Notes: generated from the letters alone by a model not told the origin. Positions 9,063 to 19,950 are shown, counted from the first letter of the stretch. The stretch: 35,967 nt of DNA from Chara braunii (GCA_003427395.1 BFEA01000156.1:67507-103473); one strand, 5' to 3'. Numbers and translations: made by a program.

Positions 9063-12000
9063 CTCCGGTGTTCTGGATGTTATTTCCAGAATTCTAGCAA
9101 GGGAACGGAACAGGAAGGAAGCTGACTGTAAAAGAAGGGTGGAGGAGGCGGAGGAACGCATGGAGGGTCACCCGATATCGGAAGTAGTATGGGCCGCGGA
9201 GAGGGAGAGGAGGCTGAATTAGTGGGACAGACTGCAAGAAGAGAAACACAAGAGGTGGGCAGAGATCTTGCAAGTCAAGGGCATAGAGACCAGCGACAAA
9301 TTAACGAAAGAGAATTTTCAACGGTTGCTGCCTCGACGCACACAGCAACAAATGGTCGAGTTAAGACACCCCTTCGACCGGCACGCACCGACAGCGAGCA
9401 CCGCGGTGGGCATGCTGCATTACGCCAAGCTGTACTACATGGACATTCTGACTTCTAGATTTCCCCAGCAGAGCGTGAACCTCGATCTGTCCAGGGACTC
9501 GGACATGTGGGACGACACTACAGTGTGGTTGCAGCCTAATGCGAGGCTGGACTTGGACAGGCCGCTCACGGTGGAAGAAGTGAAGCAGACTCTTAAGACT
9601 ATGGCCAAGGGAAAGTCCCCGGGCGTGGACGGTCTTACAGTCAAATTCTACGTCGCCAACTGGGCGGCTTTCGGCCCTGCACTAGTGGATATCTACAACG
9701 AGGTCCTGGTGGGGGGAAAGCTGGGCAAGGGGATGACACACGGAGTGATTTCTGTGTTGTTCAAGAAGGGAGACAAAGCGGAGGTACGAAACTGGAGGCC
9801 CATATCGCTCTTGAATGTCTCGTACAAGATCTTGGCAAAGGCCCTGGCTCGTAGGCTGTCGAGGTTCTTACCGGAACTGGTGGAGAAAGATCAGGGCGCC
9901 TTTGTTCAGGGCAGGTCGATCTTCAACAACATCGTCACAGCCATTGAGACGCTGGAAGTCGTGCAGAAGGAGAACCTGGACACAGCAATACTGCTCCTAG
10001 ATCTGGAGAAGGCATATGACAAAGTCGGGTGGACTTTCGTCCTCACCACGCTTCGGAAGATGGGGTTCAGTGAAGGTTTCTGTGCCTGTATTATCGATAT
10101 GTATACATACTCCACGTCGTCGGTGATGATCAACGGCCACCTGTCGGCGAGATCCCTGAGACAGGGTTGCCCGCTAGCTCCTCTTGTCTTCGTCCTTCAA
10201 CTGGAAGTGCTGCTGAACAGAATCCGAAAGCACCCGAACATTCGGGGCCTCAGATTGCACACGGGCGAAGAATGTAAGGTGAAGGCTTTAGCGGATGATT
10301 TGCTTGCAGTGAGCGAAAACTCGGTATCATCGCTGGCGGCGCTGAAAGGGGTTATGCTGGAGTATTCTGAGTTGTCTGAGGCGTCAGTAAATTGGACCAA
10401 ATCGGTGTTCCTCCTTCCAGAACAGTTCGTACTGAGAGTGGAGTGGGGTATGAGAAGAGTGGAGCCAGGGGAGGAGGAGAGATTTCTGGGAGTGCTTATC
10501 AGCCTTCAACTCGAAATGTCGACGCAGGGCCTTCTCCTGCAGCAGCGCATTGCAGCAAGGCTCAAAACATGGGAAGTTACTTGGCACCTGTCCCTGCTAG
10601 GGAGGGCCCTAGTGGCCAACGTAGCGCTGTTCTCGATTCTTTGGTTCGTTTCAACAGTCAGAGAACTGGCAACGGGGATCATAAGGGCAGTCAAGAGACT
10701 AGTAGGTCGCTTCATATGGAAACCCCGGGCACGGCTCACTGAGGGTTTCATCTCTAAGGTGGCGATGGATACTCTTTCTTTCCCGCGTTCCAAAGGAGGT
10801 CTGGGCCTCTCGGACCCAGCGCGCAGAAACCAGGCTCAGTTGCGCAACTGGGTAGCCAAGCTGGCCACCTTAACATCCAGGGAGCATTGGGTAGGGACTG
10901 CAGAACAGATTCTGATGTCGGAATGGAGTCTGAGCAGGCCACAGGATGTTTGGGACTGTTTCTTTATCCCGTCCTTCCACAAGAAAAGACTCAAGTCCAG
11001 ATTCTGGGAGCCGATCAGGAAGGCGTGGAATCGCCTCCCTCCGGATCTGCAGAGCTCCCCGACCACAAAGGATGAAGTTCTGATGCAACTGCTGTTTGAA
11101 AATCCGGCCGTGACAGACCGAAACGGGCATCCGTTCAAAGCGGACGGCTCCACAGGCTCCTTTGGCCAAGCCTGGGTCAAACGGGGTATAGTCCGAATTT
11201 CAGATTTGTGGTCAAAGTTGCTGGGTTGCTGGAAGCCCCCGGCAGACATCAAGCAACAGCTCAGAGGCTTACAGAGGGTGGAAGAAAACTGGCGTCACTT
11301 AATCCAGGGCATTCCACAGGAATGGAGGTCGCTGTTGGGACCAGAAGGGGTGGACCCGGAGGATACCTGGTATGTCCCAGACCAAGCTGCTGAACCAGGG
11401 ATGTTGTGGAAAGTCAAGGTAATTCTTCCCAGCGGCTTCAGGCGTATCGAGCGCTGGCGTTGCGAAAGCCCTGCTAATGTCCTAACTCTGGTGGAACAAG
11501 ATACAATCTTCAGCTGGAGCAACCCATCACAGGCAAGAGTCCTGGAAGTACGAGGCAGAAGTGCCTCGACCCTCTCGCTCACTTGGGTAGGAAGACTCCC
11601 ACTCAACCAGCTCTGTGTGGACCCTCTAGCATGGAGCTGGTCAGCGGGTGCAGGTGAAGAGAAAGCTTTGAGGATTGGAGAATACTCGGTGGCTCAGGGT
11701 TACCAACAGCTATCACGAAAGTTAAAGTCTCCAGCGCAAGTAGCCATCCCTCGCTGGCAGGCGATTTGGGAAGAGGACCTGCCGGATGCAGAGGCGGAAT
11801 TCGAAAGGCTGTGGGAGAGTCTGTCAAACCTCCCAAACGGTAAGCAGGTCAGCATCCTATGGATGCTCTCCCTCCTGGTCACCCCCTCAGCAGTCTGGTT
11901 GCTGAGTAGGGGCATGGAAGTAAACCTGGCATGCACAAGATGCAGGTGGCCGTTCGAATCCACCAGACATCTGTGGTGGGAATGCCCAGCCTCCAAACGC

Positions 12001-12866
12001 ATTTGGAGATGGTGGGAACATCATTGGAAGGAGTGTGGCAGTACGGGAGTGGAATGGTCCAAAAAATGGGTGCTTCTAGGATTTCTCCCCTTACAAGTAG
12101 AGGGACACCATGGTTGGGGATACGTCGCCCACGTGGTTCGTGGCCTGATCTGCGAGACAATCTGGAGGGACAGAAATAGGTCGAGATTCGACAGACGCCC
12201 ATTCTCGGATGTGGAGATCAAGAGTCACATCAAACGGGGTCTGAAGCAGGCTATCCTGGCGGACTGGAGACGTAAAGCCAAAGCAGGTAAAGGCAACAGG
12301 AGCCAACTTCGCTGGTTCCGACACACATGGGCGAGGAGCAATCAATTGGTATCGGTCCACCCAAGGAAGGGTCTGACCTTCTCAGATTGGATACTCAACA
12401 TGGTCAAGCCACCCGCGCAAGAGGGGGAGTGGGCCAGTGAGTAGTCAAGGGTCCTGAATGGGACTGTGTTTCTTAACCAGGGCACTCGGTGCAGTAGGGT
12501 CGAAGTAGGCCGTTAGGTGAGTGCCAGTAGGACCGGACGCTGTCCTCTGGGCCGTGTTAGTCCCAGACTTAGCTAGTAAGCAGTTGATGGTTGATAGGTT
12601 AAACAGCCTGTTTTTGGAAGTTATTTGAGCGAAAGTTTCTTCGAGATGAGATGATACGGTATTGGTAAGCTACAGCGCATAGTCCTTGTTGACACAATCT
12701 GATTTGAATAGGCTAGTCTCCGGTAAGAATGGAGTGTTTCCCAGGCAAGAGCCTGTAAGCTAAGCTGGCTGATGCTGTCAGTATTTCCCGGGTTGAATTG
12801 TGAGGTCCCCGGCCTCGAAGTCCATTTATAATGAATTGAATTGAGTTAAAAAAAAATAAAAAAATC
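9063..12866 (+). mobile_element. L1-like non-LTR retrotransposon (LINE), 5' truncated
   Basis: The element comprises a recognisable frame from about 9063, a long ORF2-type frame to 12444, a 400-base untranslated tail and an A-rich end (about 12847-12865, poly-A with one T). The apurinic-type endonuclease domain that should precede the RT is absent, as expected from 5' truncation. An in-frame TAG at 9220-9222 interrupts the remaining upstream coding part. Target-site duplications were not found by eye. Confidence 0.9.
9268..12444 (+). CDS. LINE ORF2: reverse transcriptase with C-terminal zinc domain
   Basis: The 1058-residue frame carries the non-LTR RT blocks in order: KGKSPGVDG (about 114-122), WRPISLLN (176-183), GAFVQGRSI (210-218), motif A DLEKAYDKV (245-253), motif B RQGCPLAP (298-305), motif C LADD (341-344) and FLGV (406-409). 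Near 889-909 is CTRCRWPFES...HLWWEC, the zf-RVT zinc-binding domain common in plant L1 ORF2 proteins. The enzyme would make cDNA of the element RNA by target-primed reverse transcription in the nucleus. Motif C has Leu where F/Y-ADD is usual. The frame starts after TAG 9220-9222, the codon at 9268 is TTG, and the first in-frame ATG is about 9352, so this is the 3' part of a longer ORF2 and not an independent gene. Confidence 0.92.
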   Translation: MQVKGIETSDKLTKENFQRLLPRRTQQQMVELRHPFDRHAPTASTAVGMLHYAKLYYMDILTSRFPQQSVNLDLSRDSDMWDDTTVWLQPNARLDLDRPLTVEEVKQTLKTMAKGKSPGVDGLTVKFYVANWAAFGPALVDIYNEVLVGGKLGKGMTHGVISVLFKKGDKAEVRNWRPISLLNVSYKILAKALARRLSRFLPELVEKDQGAFVQGRSIFNNIVTAIETLEVVQKENLDTAILLLDLEKAYDKVGWTFVLTTLRKMGFSEGFCACIIDMYTYSTSSVMINGHLSARSLRQGCPLAPLVFVLQLEVLLNRIRKHPNIRGLRLHTGEECKVKALADDLLAVSENSVSSLAALKGVMLEYSELSEASVNWTKSVFLLPEQFVLRVEWGMRRVEPGEEERFLGVLISLQLEMSTQGLLLQQRIAARLKTWEVTWHLSLLGRALVANVALFSILWFVSTVRELATGIIRAVKRLVGRFIWKPRARLTEGFISKVAMDTLSFPRSKGGLGLSDPARRNQAQLRNWVAKLATLTSREHWVGTAEQILMSEWSLSRPQDVWDCFFIPSFHKKRLKSRFWEPIRKAWNRLPPDLQSSPTTKDEVLMQLLFENPAVTDRNGHPFKADGSTGSFGQAWVKRGIVRISDLWSKLLGCWKPPADIKQQLRGLQRVEENWRHLIQGIPQEWRSLLGPEGVDPEDTWYVPDQAAEPGMLWKVKVILPSGFRRIERWRCESPANVLTLVEQDTIFSWSNPSQARVLEVRGRSASTLSLTWVGRLPLNQLCVDPLAWSWSAGAGEEKALRIGEYSVAQGYQQLSRKLKSPAQVAIPRWQAIWEEDLPDAEAEFERLWESLSNLPNGKQVSILWMLSLLVTPSAVWLLSRGMEVNLACTRCRWPFESTRHLWWECPASKRIWRWWEHHWKECGSTGVEWSKKWVLLGFLPLQVEGHHGWGYVAHVVRGLICETIWRDRNRSRFDRRPFSDVEIKSHIKRGLKQAILADWRRKAKAGKGNRSQLRWFRHTWARSNQLVSVHPRKGLTFSDWILNMVKPPAQEGEWASE

Positions 12867-13346
12867 CAGGATTACAGTTATACATACGATTAGTTAATTA
12901 ATAATTACAGTAATTGATTTCAAATAATTCGCTGCCATTCGACTGCCACAGCACACAATCAACGAATCAATAAATAAATAAATACATTAAACCTCGTGAG
13001 GATTGTCTCCACTTCGACACGACCGTGGATCCGTATCCCGACTGGAATACCAGACCTTGACGGAACTCTATCGCGATCACACCATCTCGATATTTACGTG
13101 ATCATGGATCTGGACCTGTATGTGAGCAACATACACTCAGCGGCGACGAGTCGAGCTGAACAAGAAAAAGCGCGCCCAAACATCAACATCCGATATTTGA
13201 TGTGATCATGAATCTGGACCTGTTCTCGAAGTAGATTCCTCCTGTCTTGAAAGCACAGCCGATCCTCAAAACCCACCTACATATCAGACCACAAGCACTA
13301 CCATCTTTTTTTTCTCTATCATCAGCTGCTTTACTTGAGACAGTTC
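12867..13346. repeat. Intergenic stretch with a roughly 105-base diverged duplication
   Basis: CGATATTTACGTGATCATGG (about 13088-13107) and CGATATTTGATGTGATCATG (about 13191-13210) head two diverged copies, each followed by ATCTGGACCTGT. No supported gene. Confidence 0.6.
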
Positions 13347-13565
13347 ACCATCAATCAATCAATCCATCAATCAATCAATCGATCAATCAATCAATCAATC
13401 ATTCAATCCATCAATCCATCAATCAAGCCATCAATCCATCAATCCATCCAACAATCAATCAATCAATTAATCAATCAATTAATCAATCAATCATTCAATC
13501 AATCCATCAATCCATCAATCCCTTGACCAATCAATCAACTAATCAATCGACCGATCAATCAATTA
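13347..13565. repeat. (CAAT/CCAT)n tetranucleotide repeat
   Basis: Imperfect TCAA/TCCA reiteration over about 215 bases. The period of 4 gives repeating INQS peptides that are not genes. Confidence 0.95.
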
Positions 13566-13637
13566 GTTGCGTGCGTTAGGACTTGGCACGTCGTTCTTCA
13601 AGTTCCGCCTTCAGTAGTGTTTCCCTTAACTACCTCC

Positions 13638-13643
13638 TCCTCC

Positions 13644-13688
<45 letters not shown>

Positions 13689-13735
13689 ACAACAACATCA
13701 TCGTCATCATCATCATCATCATCATCAACATCATC
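13638..13735. repeat. (CAT)n trinucleotide repeat
   Basis: Long ATC runs interrupted by CAACAACAACATC, flanked by CTC-rich sequence. Confidence 0.95.
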
Positions 13736-14111
13736 TTCCTTCACCTCTTCCTCCTCCTCCGATCTCCTCTCTCTGCTTGCGGCTTGCGATATGAGGGCTA
13801 GTAATAACAGCAATTCCATTTTCCCAGGTCGTCCAGCAACGAGCACGTATAAAAAAAATAAAAATAATCATAAAAGAGAAGCCACGTGAAAATGGAACAA
13901 GCAAATCAAACCAAGTCGCATCTTGCAGGGGATCCCGATCCTCATCCCGATCTGTCAACGGGCTGATGTGTGTACAAAATTATTTTTTTGTTTTTTTTGG
14001 GGGGAAATGCCTGTGTACCAGCCACACCCAAGCAATCTGATGTAAAATTGAATAGCACTTTTTTTTTTCTCGAAGAGCATACTCGCACTAGTAGCACTTT
14101 CCTGAACGTAC

Positions 14112-14373
14112 CTGACCGCGATTACGACCGATCTGGATGTATCTGACCGCGTTTATGACTGATCTGGATATATCTGACCGCGAGTATGACCGATCTGGAT
14201 GTACCTGACCGCGATTATGACCGATCTGGATGTATCTGACCGCGGTTGTGACCGATCTTGATGTTTCTGACCGCGATTATGCCGATCTGGATGTATCTGG
14301 CCGCGATTATGACCGATCTGGATGTATCTGACCGCGATTATGACCGATCTGGATGTATCTGATCGCAATTGCG
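14112..14373. repeat. 31-base minisatellite, about 8.5 copies
   Basis: The unit begins CTGACCGCGATTATGACC and continues GATCTGGATGTAT. Eight copies with scattered substitutions plus a half copy were counted. One copy has a single-base deletion, so frames read across it are not maintained. Confidence 0.95.
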
Positions 14374-14416
14374 TGCAGATAATAATAGAAAAAGTCCTAG
14401 TGTGACTATGCCTTAA

Positions 14417-14655
14417 GTTTTTCGTGATCACATGATATGACGATGACAACTGAGTGATGAATTTCCTCATATTTGCCTGTTTTTTTTTGTTTTTTGTTTT
14501 TAAATCTCGTGATCACATGATATGGCCATAACAATGAGCGATGATTTTCTTCAATTCTTTTTTTTTTTCCGTTTGAATTTTCGAGTACCACGTGATATGA
14601 CGATGACAATGGGTGATGATTTTCTTTTTTTTTTCTTTTTTTTTTTTCCGATGAA
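14417..14655. repeat. Three diverged 75-85-base repeats with T-rich ends
   Basis: Each copy contains ACGTGATATGACGATGACAA or a close variant (near 14429, 14514 and 14589), then GATGATTTTCTT and a poly-T segment. Confidence 0.8.
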
Positions 14656-15276
14656 AATATAATAGGTAATTATGATGAAGTGACATCCGCCGGGACAAGC
14701 GGCCTCGCTCCACTACTCACCACACATGCACAACAGACAAAAAAAACAAATATGGCGACGTATCTTCCCATGTTCCAGCGTCAGATTCATCCTCATTTTG
14801 CACGTTCGGTGATTAGTGGAGCGAGACCCAAGGTCCCTCTCTTACCTCCATTGATCATTCCCCTCCGTCCATTGATTCACGTGATCTGATCTGACAGCAC
14901 AGAATGAGCCTCGTCGTCACACCACTCGTCAAAATCTGGAAAAAAAGCGAAAACCTATGGCGGATGTATATTTCCGCGTTCTAACGGAAGATACATTTTA
15001 ACCATTAATTGCACATCCGGTGAGTACTGCGGCGAGGGAGGCCCAATGAAGCAAGACCCGGGGGTTAAGCCCCACTACTACTGGGGTTGAGCCTCTTTTT
15101 TTTTTTCTTTTTTTTTTTTTAAAGACGTGGTGTCGAGTACTCATCGGTTCCTCCCATCCAATCTTTTTTTTTTTTTTTTTTTTGCCATTTAATCTGTGAA
15201 CACCTCATGGCCGCAAAATGTGGCATTGTTGAAAAGTACTCCCGCTAGTGGATTCTCTGCGATACAGGGCCTGGCA
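14656..15276. other. No gene seen; weak inverted motifs
   Basis: CCGGTGAGTACT near 15018 and AGTACTCATCGG near 15136 form a short interrupted inverted repeat around a GC-rich segment (GGGGGTTAAGCCCC) and poly-T tracts. This may be the ends of a small element. No coding frame is convincing. Confidence 0.4.
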
Positions 15277-15373
15277 GTTGCACCACTCGCCATCCACCAA
15301 CATTTTGAATGCATCTGGACAACCGCTCTGTCCCCATGCGTTCAAAATCTTGGCGGACGGCGAGTCGTGCAAC
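15277..15373. repeat. Hairpin element copy 2 (97 bases)
   Basis: Arms 15277-15321 and 15329-15373 pair at about 38 of 45 positions around a 7-base loop. The 5' arm begins GTTGCACCACTCGCCAT, as in copy 1 at 8777. Both copies are preceded by GGGCCT. Confidence 0.8.
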
Positions 15374-15495
15374 TACTGTAGCGCCACACAGAAGATGACC
15401 CTTTTTTTTTCTTTTTTTTTTTTTTGAAGCATTTGATGTCCCTTTTTTTATGTATACATACAGAGAGGAGGGAAGACGATAGAGATGGAAACGGC

Positions 15496-16006
15496 ACCTT
15501 CCCTCCTCTCCTCCTCTCCTCCCACCTTCCCCTTTCCATCTCCATTGTCATCCCTCCTCCTCCTCTACTTACTTCCACCACCTTCCCGCCGCCATCGCTA
15601 CACATTTCCCGTCATTTTCTATTTCCCGCGCACGGTAAAAGGCGGGAAAGTGTAGCCATGAAGGCGGGAAGGTGGGAAAAGTGTAGCACATGGAAAACGA
15701 ACCGCCCGCCTTCCCAGCCTTCCTTCATCGCTACACTTTCCCGCCGTTTTCCGCGCGCGGGAAATGGAAAATGACGGGTTCCCGCCGTTTTCCGCGCGCG
15801 GGAAATTGAAAATGACGGGTTCCCGCCGTTTTACGCGCGCGGGAAATGGAAAATGACGGGAAATGTGTACCGATGGCAGCGGGAAGGTGGTGGAAGTAAG
15901 TGGAGGAGGAGGAGGGATGACGATGGAGATGGAAGGGGGAAGGTGGAAGTAGAGGAGGAGGATGGAAGGTTATGGAGATGAAGAGGGAGGAGGAGAGGGA
16001 AGGTGC
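15496..16006. repeat. Large foldback structure with nested palindromes
   Basis: The left arm (about 15496-15631, pyrimidine-rich, ending TTTCCCGCGC) is matched in reverse complement by the right arm (about 15835-16006), including TGACGGGAAATGTGTA and GGTGGTGGAAGTAAGTGGAG. Between the arms lies a smaller inverted pair (GGCGGGAAAGTGTAGC) and a 41-base direct repeat. Purine/pyrimidine strand bias is strong. The structure resembles a foldback transposon. No protein is encoded. Confidence 0.8.
15738..15861. repeat. 41-base tandem repeat, three copies
   Basis: Copies of CCGCCGTTTTCCGCGCGCGG start at 15741, 15782 and 15823. Each has an internal palindrome TTCCGCGCGCGGGAA, and the third has one change. 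Confidence 0.9.
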
Positions 16007-16102
16007 GAGGGGGAGGAGGTAAAGGAAGACGATCAAGTGGAGGGCGAAAGGTGTCCGCAGCAGAAGGGTGAAAGAGGGGGGCCGGGGGGCGTGAATTACC
16101 TG

Positions 16103-16162
16103 GGCTATGGCAAGCCGAGCTGCCGGCTATGGCAAGCCGAGCTGCCGGCTATGGCACGCAGA
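16103..16162. repeat. 22-base tandem repeat, about 2.5 copies
   Basis: GGCTATGGCAAGCCGAGCTG recurs at 16103 and 16125, with a partial copy at 16147. Confidence 0.9.
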
Positions 16163-16302
16163 ACTGACGGGTGGGCGGCAACACAAGATGGGGGAAAAGC
16201 AGACAGCAACGGGAGGGAACAGGGACGTCAACACCACGCTTTCGAAATTCGAATCTGGAAACAGAGCCAAGTTGGATGTGGAGCAGGCAGTGCGGCCTAC
16301 CC

Positions 16303-16730
16303 GTAGTTCAGTTGGTTAGGCACGCAGGTTGCACTCAGGAGGTTGTGGGTTCAAGCCCCATGAGTGCCTGCGGGGCAGTTAGTGCCAACGGACTGTGGTA
16401 GCCCTCTGGATACCCCTGGCGGGGTCTATGACCAACCCGGGTGTGAGTGCGAGCGCAAGTGGGTTGTGTTGTGTGTGGTGTGTGGGAGAGTGTTGGCCAT
16501 AGCCTCTGCTGCTACTCGATGAGGGGTCGAGGACGATGAGAAAGGGAGACGCAGCTACTGGCAAAATGCTTGGTCTTTTCCGTTAGCCAGACCCCCACCG
16601 GTGGCCCCACCCCATCTCTGACTACCGCTGTTGGGGCAGGGGGCAACATGATTTACCTCGTTTGCGAGGCCCTATGCTTGCAGGGGTCCCCTCTAGATAT
16701 ATAGTCTTAGGAGTAGTGGTAGGAAGGTAG
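16303..16730 (+). mobile_element. tRNA-derived SINE-like unit, family 2
   Basis: The head reads CGTAGTTCAGTTGGTTAGGC (A box) and GGGTTCAAGCCCC (B box) about 30 bases further on, followed by a GC-rich unrelated body. The boxes and spacing fit RNA polymerase III promoters. The long attached tail argues against a functional tRNA gene. It differs in body from the family 1 SINE. The 3' end is uncertain. Confidence 0.6.
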
Positions 16731-16861
16731 TGAAAGGCAAAAAGAATTTGAGAGAAGAACATAGTGAATTTTAAACCACCAGTACCGCTGCCAATGTTGG
16801 GAAATTATTACTTTTAGCCTGTAGCTGAAGAATTCGGGGGTGGGACCCAGGGTCGACAAGT

Positions 16862-16913
16862 CCCATAAATCTTAGTTTTCTTTTGCCCCATAAATCTTAG
16901 TTTTCTTTTGCCT
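16862..16913. repeat. 25-base exact tandem duplication
   Basis: CCCATAAATCTTAGTTTTCT and five further bases are repeated at 16862 and 16887. Confidence 0.9.
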
Positions 16914-17116
16914 ACGCAAGAAAGGAAAAGGAGGAAAAAAACAAATAATGTACTGCAATGATGTCGGGCAGGGTAGTTTAGGAGGTCATGCTCACAGTCT
17001 TCCTCTACAGAATACATATTACAGCAAATACGGTCACATTCTGAAACTTGTTGTTTTCTTTTTTTTCTTTCTCGTTTGTTTCTTTGTTATGAACCTTTTG
17101 CCAACAAGGTAGGGCG

Positions 17117-17380
17117 GAATCCGTGATCTGCTCTAGTTGTGTTTCCTCGGAGGATTGTAACCTTGATCACACTAACACTTAGAGGAATGTATCCAGCCAT
17201 TTCCACGGTCGAATCTGTGTTTCCGTTGTTTTTTTTTTCCCATGTTTTATTTTATGACAATTTGAATCTGTGATATGCTCGAGTTGTGTTTCCTCTAAGG
17301 ATTGTAAACCTCATCACACTAGCGCTTGGAGGGATGTATCCAAGCATTTTCACGGTCAAATCCGTGTTCCTTGTTTTTTT
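17117..17380. repeat. Diverged tandem duplication, period about 147
   Basis: Copies beginning AATCCGTGATCTGCTC (17118) and AATCTGTGATATGCTC (17265) share GTTGTGTTTCCTC, CATCACACTA/GATCACACTA and GATGTATCCA, each ending in a T tract. No gene. Confidence 0.85.
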
Positions 17381-18043
17381 TTCCTTGTTTTGTATTTCTT
17401 GAATCTGACAATTTTGCGGCGGGGCTAAGATGCCCTCATTAAGGGCACACTCATACTACCATTTTCAAAAATATATATAACTGCAATCATGATCACGACC
17501 AAAGCTTTGTTTTTTTTTTTCTTGTTTTATTGTCTTATGAGTTTCACGGTCGCAAGTTTTTTTTCTTATTTTTTTTTTCCAGTGAGAGTACCATAAAGAA
17601 AATGGAGTGGGACCCAGGTTCGGCAAAACTCGGAGCGCAGTGAAATTAAGGTCGATAAAAACATGCTTGAATGTACTAGTCGTTTAGATAATTAAAAAAA
17701 AAAAAAAATGTCTGTCCGATCGAGGGGCAGAAGCGAAAAGTAGAGTCTTGGCCTTTACAGTCCACGACTAAGGGCGCATGGCAAAGTTTCCCTCACTTGG
17801 TATAGGGGCAAAGTACAAAAGTAAAAGTTCATGACATTTCGTCGTACCCCTGTGTTTTTAGGGTTATCTAATGAGATACCACAACTCTTCTGGGCATTTC
17901 AATAATTTACCCCCCTCCCAAAATGCAATTGCATGTGTGTTAGGAAACTGACTGTATTGGATGTAGGGAGATTTTGCTGCCAAATTATGAACACATCCAG
18001 CATCAGAGTGACCCAACAAATTATAGGTATGGATGGCATATAT

Positions 18044-18044
<1 letters not shown>
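17381..18044. other. AT-rich spacer, nothing identified
   Basis: A short motif GTGGGACCCAGGTTCGGCAA (about 17607) echoes GTGGGACCCAGGGTCGACAA at 16840. No coding frame or RNA gene is supported. Confidence 0.5.

Positions 18045-18130
<86 letters not shown>
18045..18130. repeat. (CT)n-(TA)n microsatellite
   Basis: About 45 bases of CT followed directly by about 40 bases of TA. Confidence 0.95.
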
Positions 18131-18135
<5 letters not shown>

Positions 18136-19218
18136 CTATCTTCTATCTTGCACTCATGTTTTTTATATGTTTCTATATATCTTTCCCTTTTTTATTTTTT
18201 TCTCAAACCACGAGTATCTCCGAGCCTGTTTTTGTCGAGTCTGAATTTCACTACGCTTCGAGTTTTGCTGAGTCTGGGTCTCACTCCATCTTCATATTGA
18301 TACTCTCACAGAAAGAAACGAAACGAAAAGAAAAATTTATAACCGTGAAACTTAAAAAAAAATTAAAAAAATTGGTTGTGATTACAATTGTATATATTTC
18401 TGAAAGTGGTAATGTGAGTGTGCCATCAGTTAGCAAACGACACAATGTCTCTTCAAACAACTCGAAAAGGGCAGTGCGAGAAAGTATGCATAATTGGGGA
18501 AGTAGTGGTAGGAGGCCTCAAAGGAAGATGACTTGGAAATGGTTGAAATGCGACATCAGAGACACAATCTTATTTTCTGTCAGTACTTTTTATTTATATA
18601 TATATATTTCTCAATCTAATGTGAACATTTATTGTACATGTTGATTTGTTTTTTACTCCATCACGTGATTGAGCGTAATGTTAAATGTAATGACATTTAC
18701 TGTTCAAGGTAAACATTATTTTTTCTAAGCAAAAACAGTTAGGAAAAATGAATACGCTATTTTCAAAACTTACCATTTTTTCTTAATATCATGATAGTTT
18801 TCAAGGGAAACAGATACAACTGGATACACAATATGGTAGGATGTGAGCAACAGGGAAGACAACCTCCCATTGAAAAATATCCGAATAATGATCGTGGGAA
18901 GAATGTTTCGATATCGAAAAAAATGTCTACATGTTTCAATTGTAACAAGGCCCCTCTACGCAAATCAGTGTCCTCATCCTCCCATATAAACGTTCGACTT
19001 CAACGGACACTCGACGGGGCAAGACGTCATTACCAGCGAGGTATGATCAGTGACATATGACATCACAAAATATAAAAGTACAATTCAATATCAGATAAAT
19101 ATGATGCAATTTGACCACCGTCAGATAATATATGTAAGCAGAGCGTGCGAAGAAAATAAATAAATAAATAAACAAGACAAAAAACAAATTGACTAAAAGT
19201 TGAAGTACATGCATAATA
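18131..19218. other. AT-rich region with short open frames, no recognised gene
   Basis: The plus strand has open segments at about 18390-18560 (peptide with RAVRESMHNWG and RRPQRKMTWKW) and 18791-19060 (with STCFNCNKAP). Their composition is protein-like, but no family was recognised and no splice structure is clear. They could be exon or transposon relics. Confidence 0.3.
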
Positions 19219-19950
19219 TATATATATATATACAGTTTCGGGCCCGAACGGTCGAACGCCTTCCGAAGGTGTCCCGTATGTTCGGGCGTTCGGCAACCTC
19301 TATAGTGCGGACAAAAAAAAAACAAAAACAATTTTCAAAAACTTCCGAAAACAAAATATGTTATGGAGAAAAATAAACTAAACAACATTTGTCTGGGCAG
19401 TACATCCAAATTCTTTACCAAATTTGAATTAAAAATCAAATATAGAAAATAAACACAATGATAAAAATAAAAAAAAATAAAAAAAGAATTAAAATGAGAG
19501 AGTATGCCAGCACCTTTTCGACACCNCCATCTTTGTCGATTTTTTTTTTTTTTTTGCATTGACGAATGTCTTGAAAATTTACAGATGTGTAGTTTACATA
19601 ATCAATAACTGATTATTTTTTTTTCAAAAAATAATAAAATTTTTAAGGTCCCGAAATAAAGTGAAAACAAAAAATCAAAAGTGAAAAAAAACAAAATAAT
19701 GAGTGGGCGAGCACGTTTTGACACCCCAATCTTTGCTGATTTTTAATGTTTTTTTGGATCAGCAGAATGACTTCAAAAGTTATAGGCGTGTAGGTCACAT
19801 CATAGAAAACTCACAAAAACATATTCAGAAAAAAAAAGTTCTTTTTAGGCCACAGAACATTTTTTTGCGGGGGCCGAACCTGGAGGTGTTCGGCCCCCGA
19901 ACGCCCGAACGTTCGGGGCCCAGCCCGGGGGCCTCCGAACGTTCAGTCGG

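Noticed and set aside
13347-13565. CRISPR-like array
   Set aside because: Pure tetranucleotide reiteration without spacers.
14112-14373. CRISPR-like array or coding repeat
   Set aside because: Units are contiguous with no spacers, and a one-base deletion breaks any frame.
16303-16375. Functional tRNA gene
   Set aside because: A and B boxes are present, but no clean cloverleaf can be drawn and a long SINE-like body follows.
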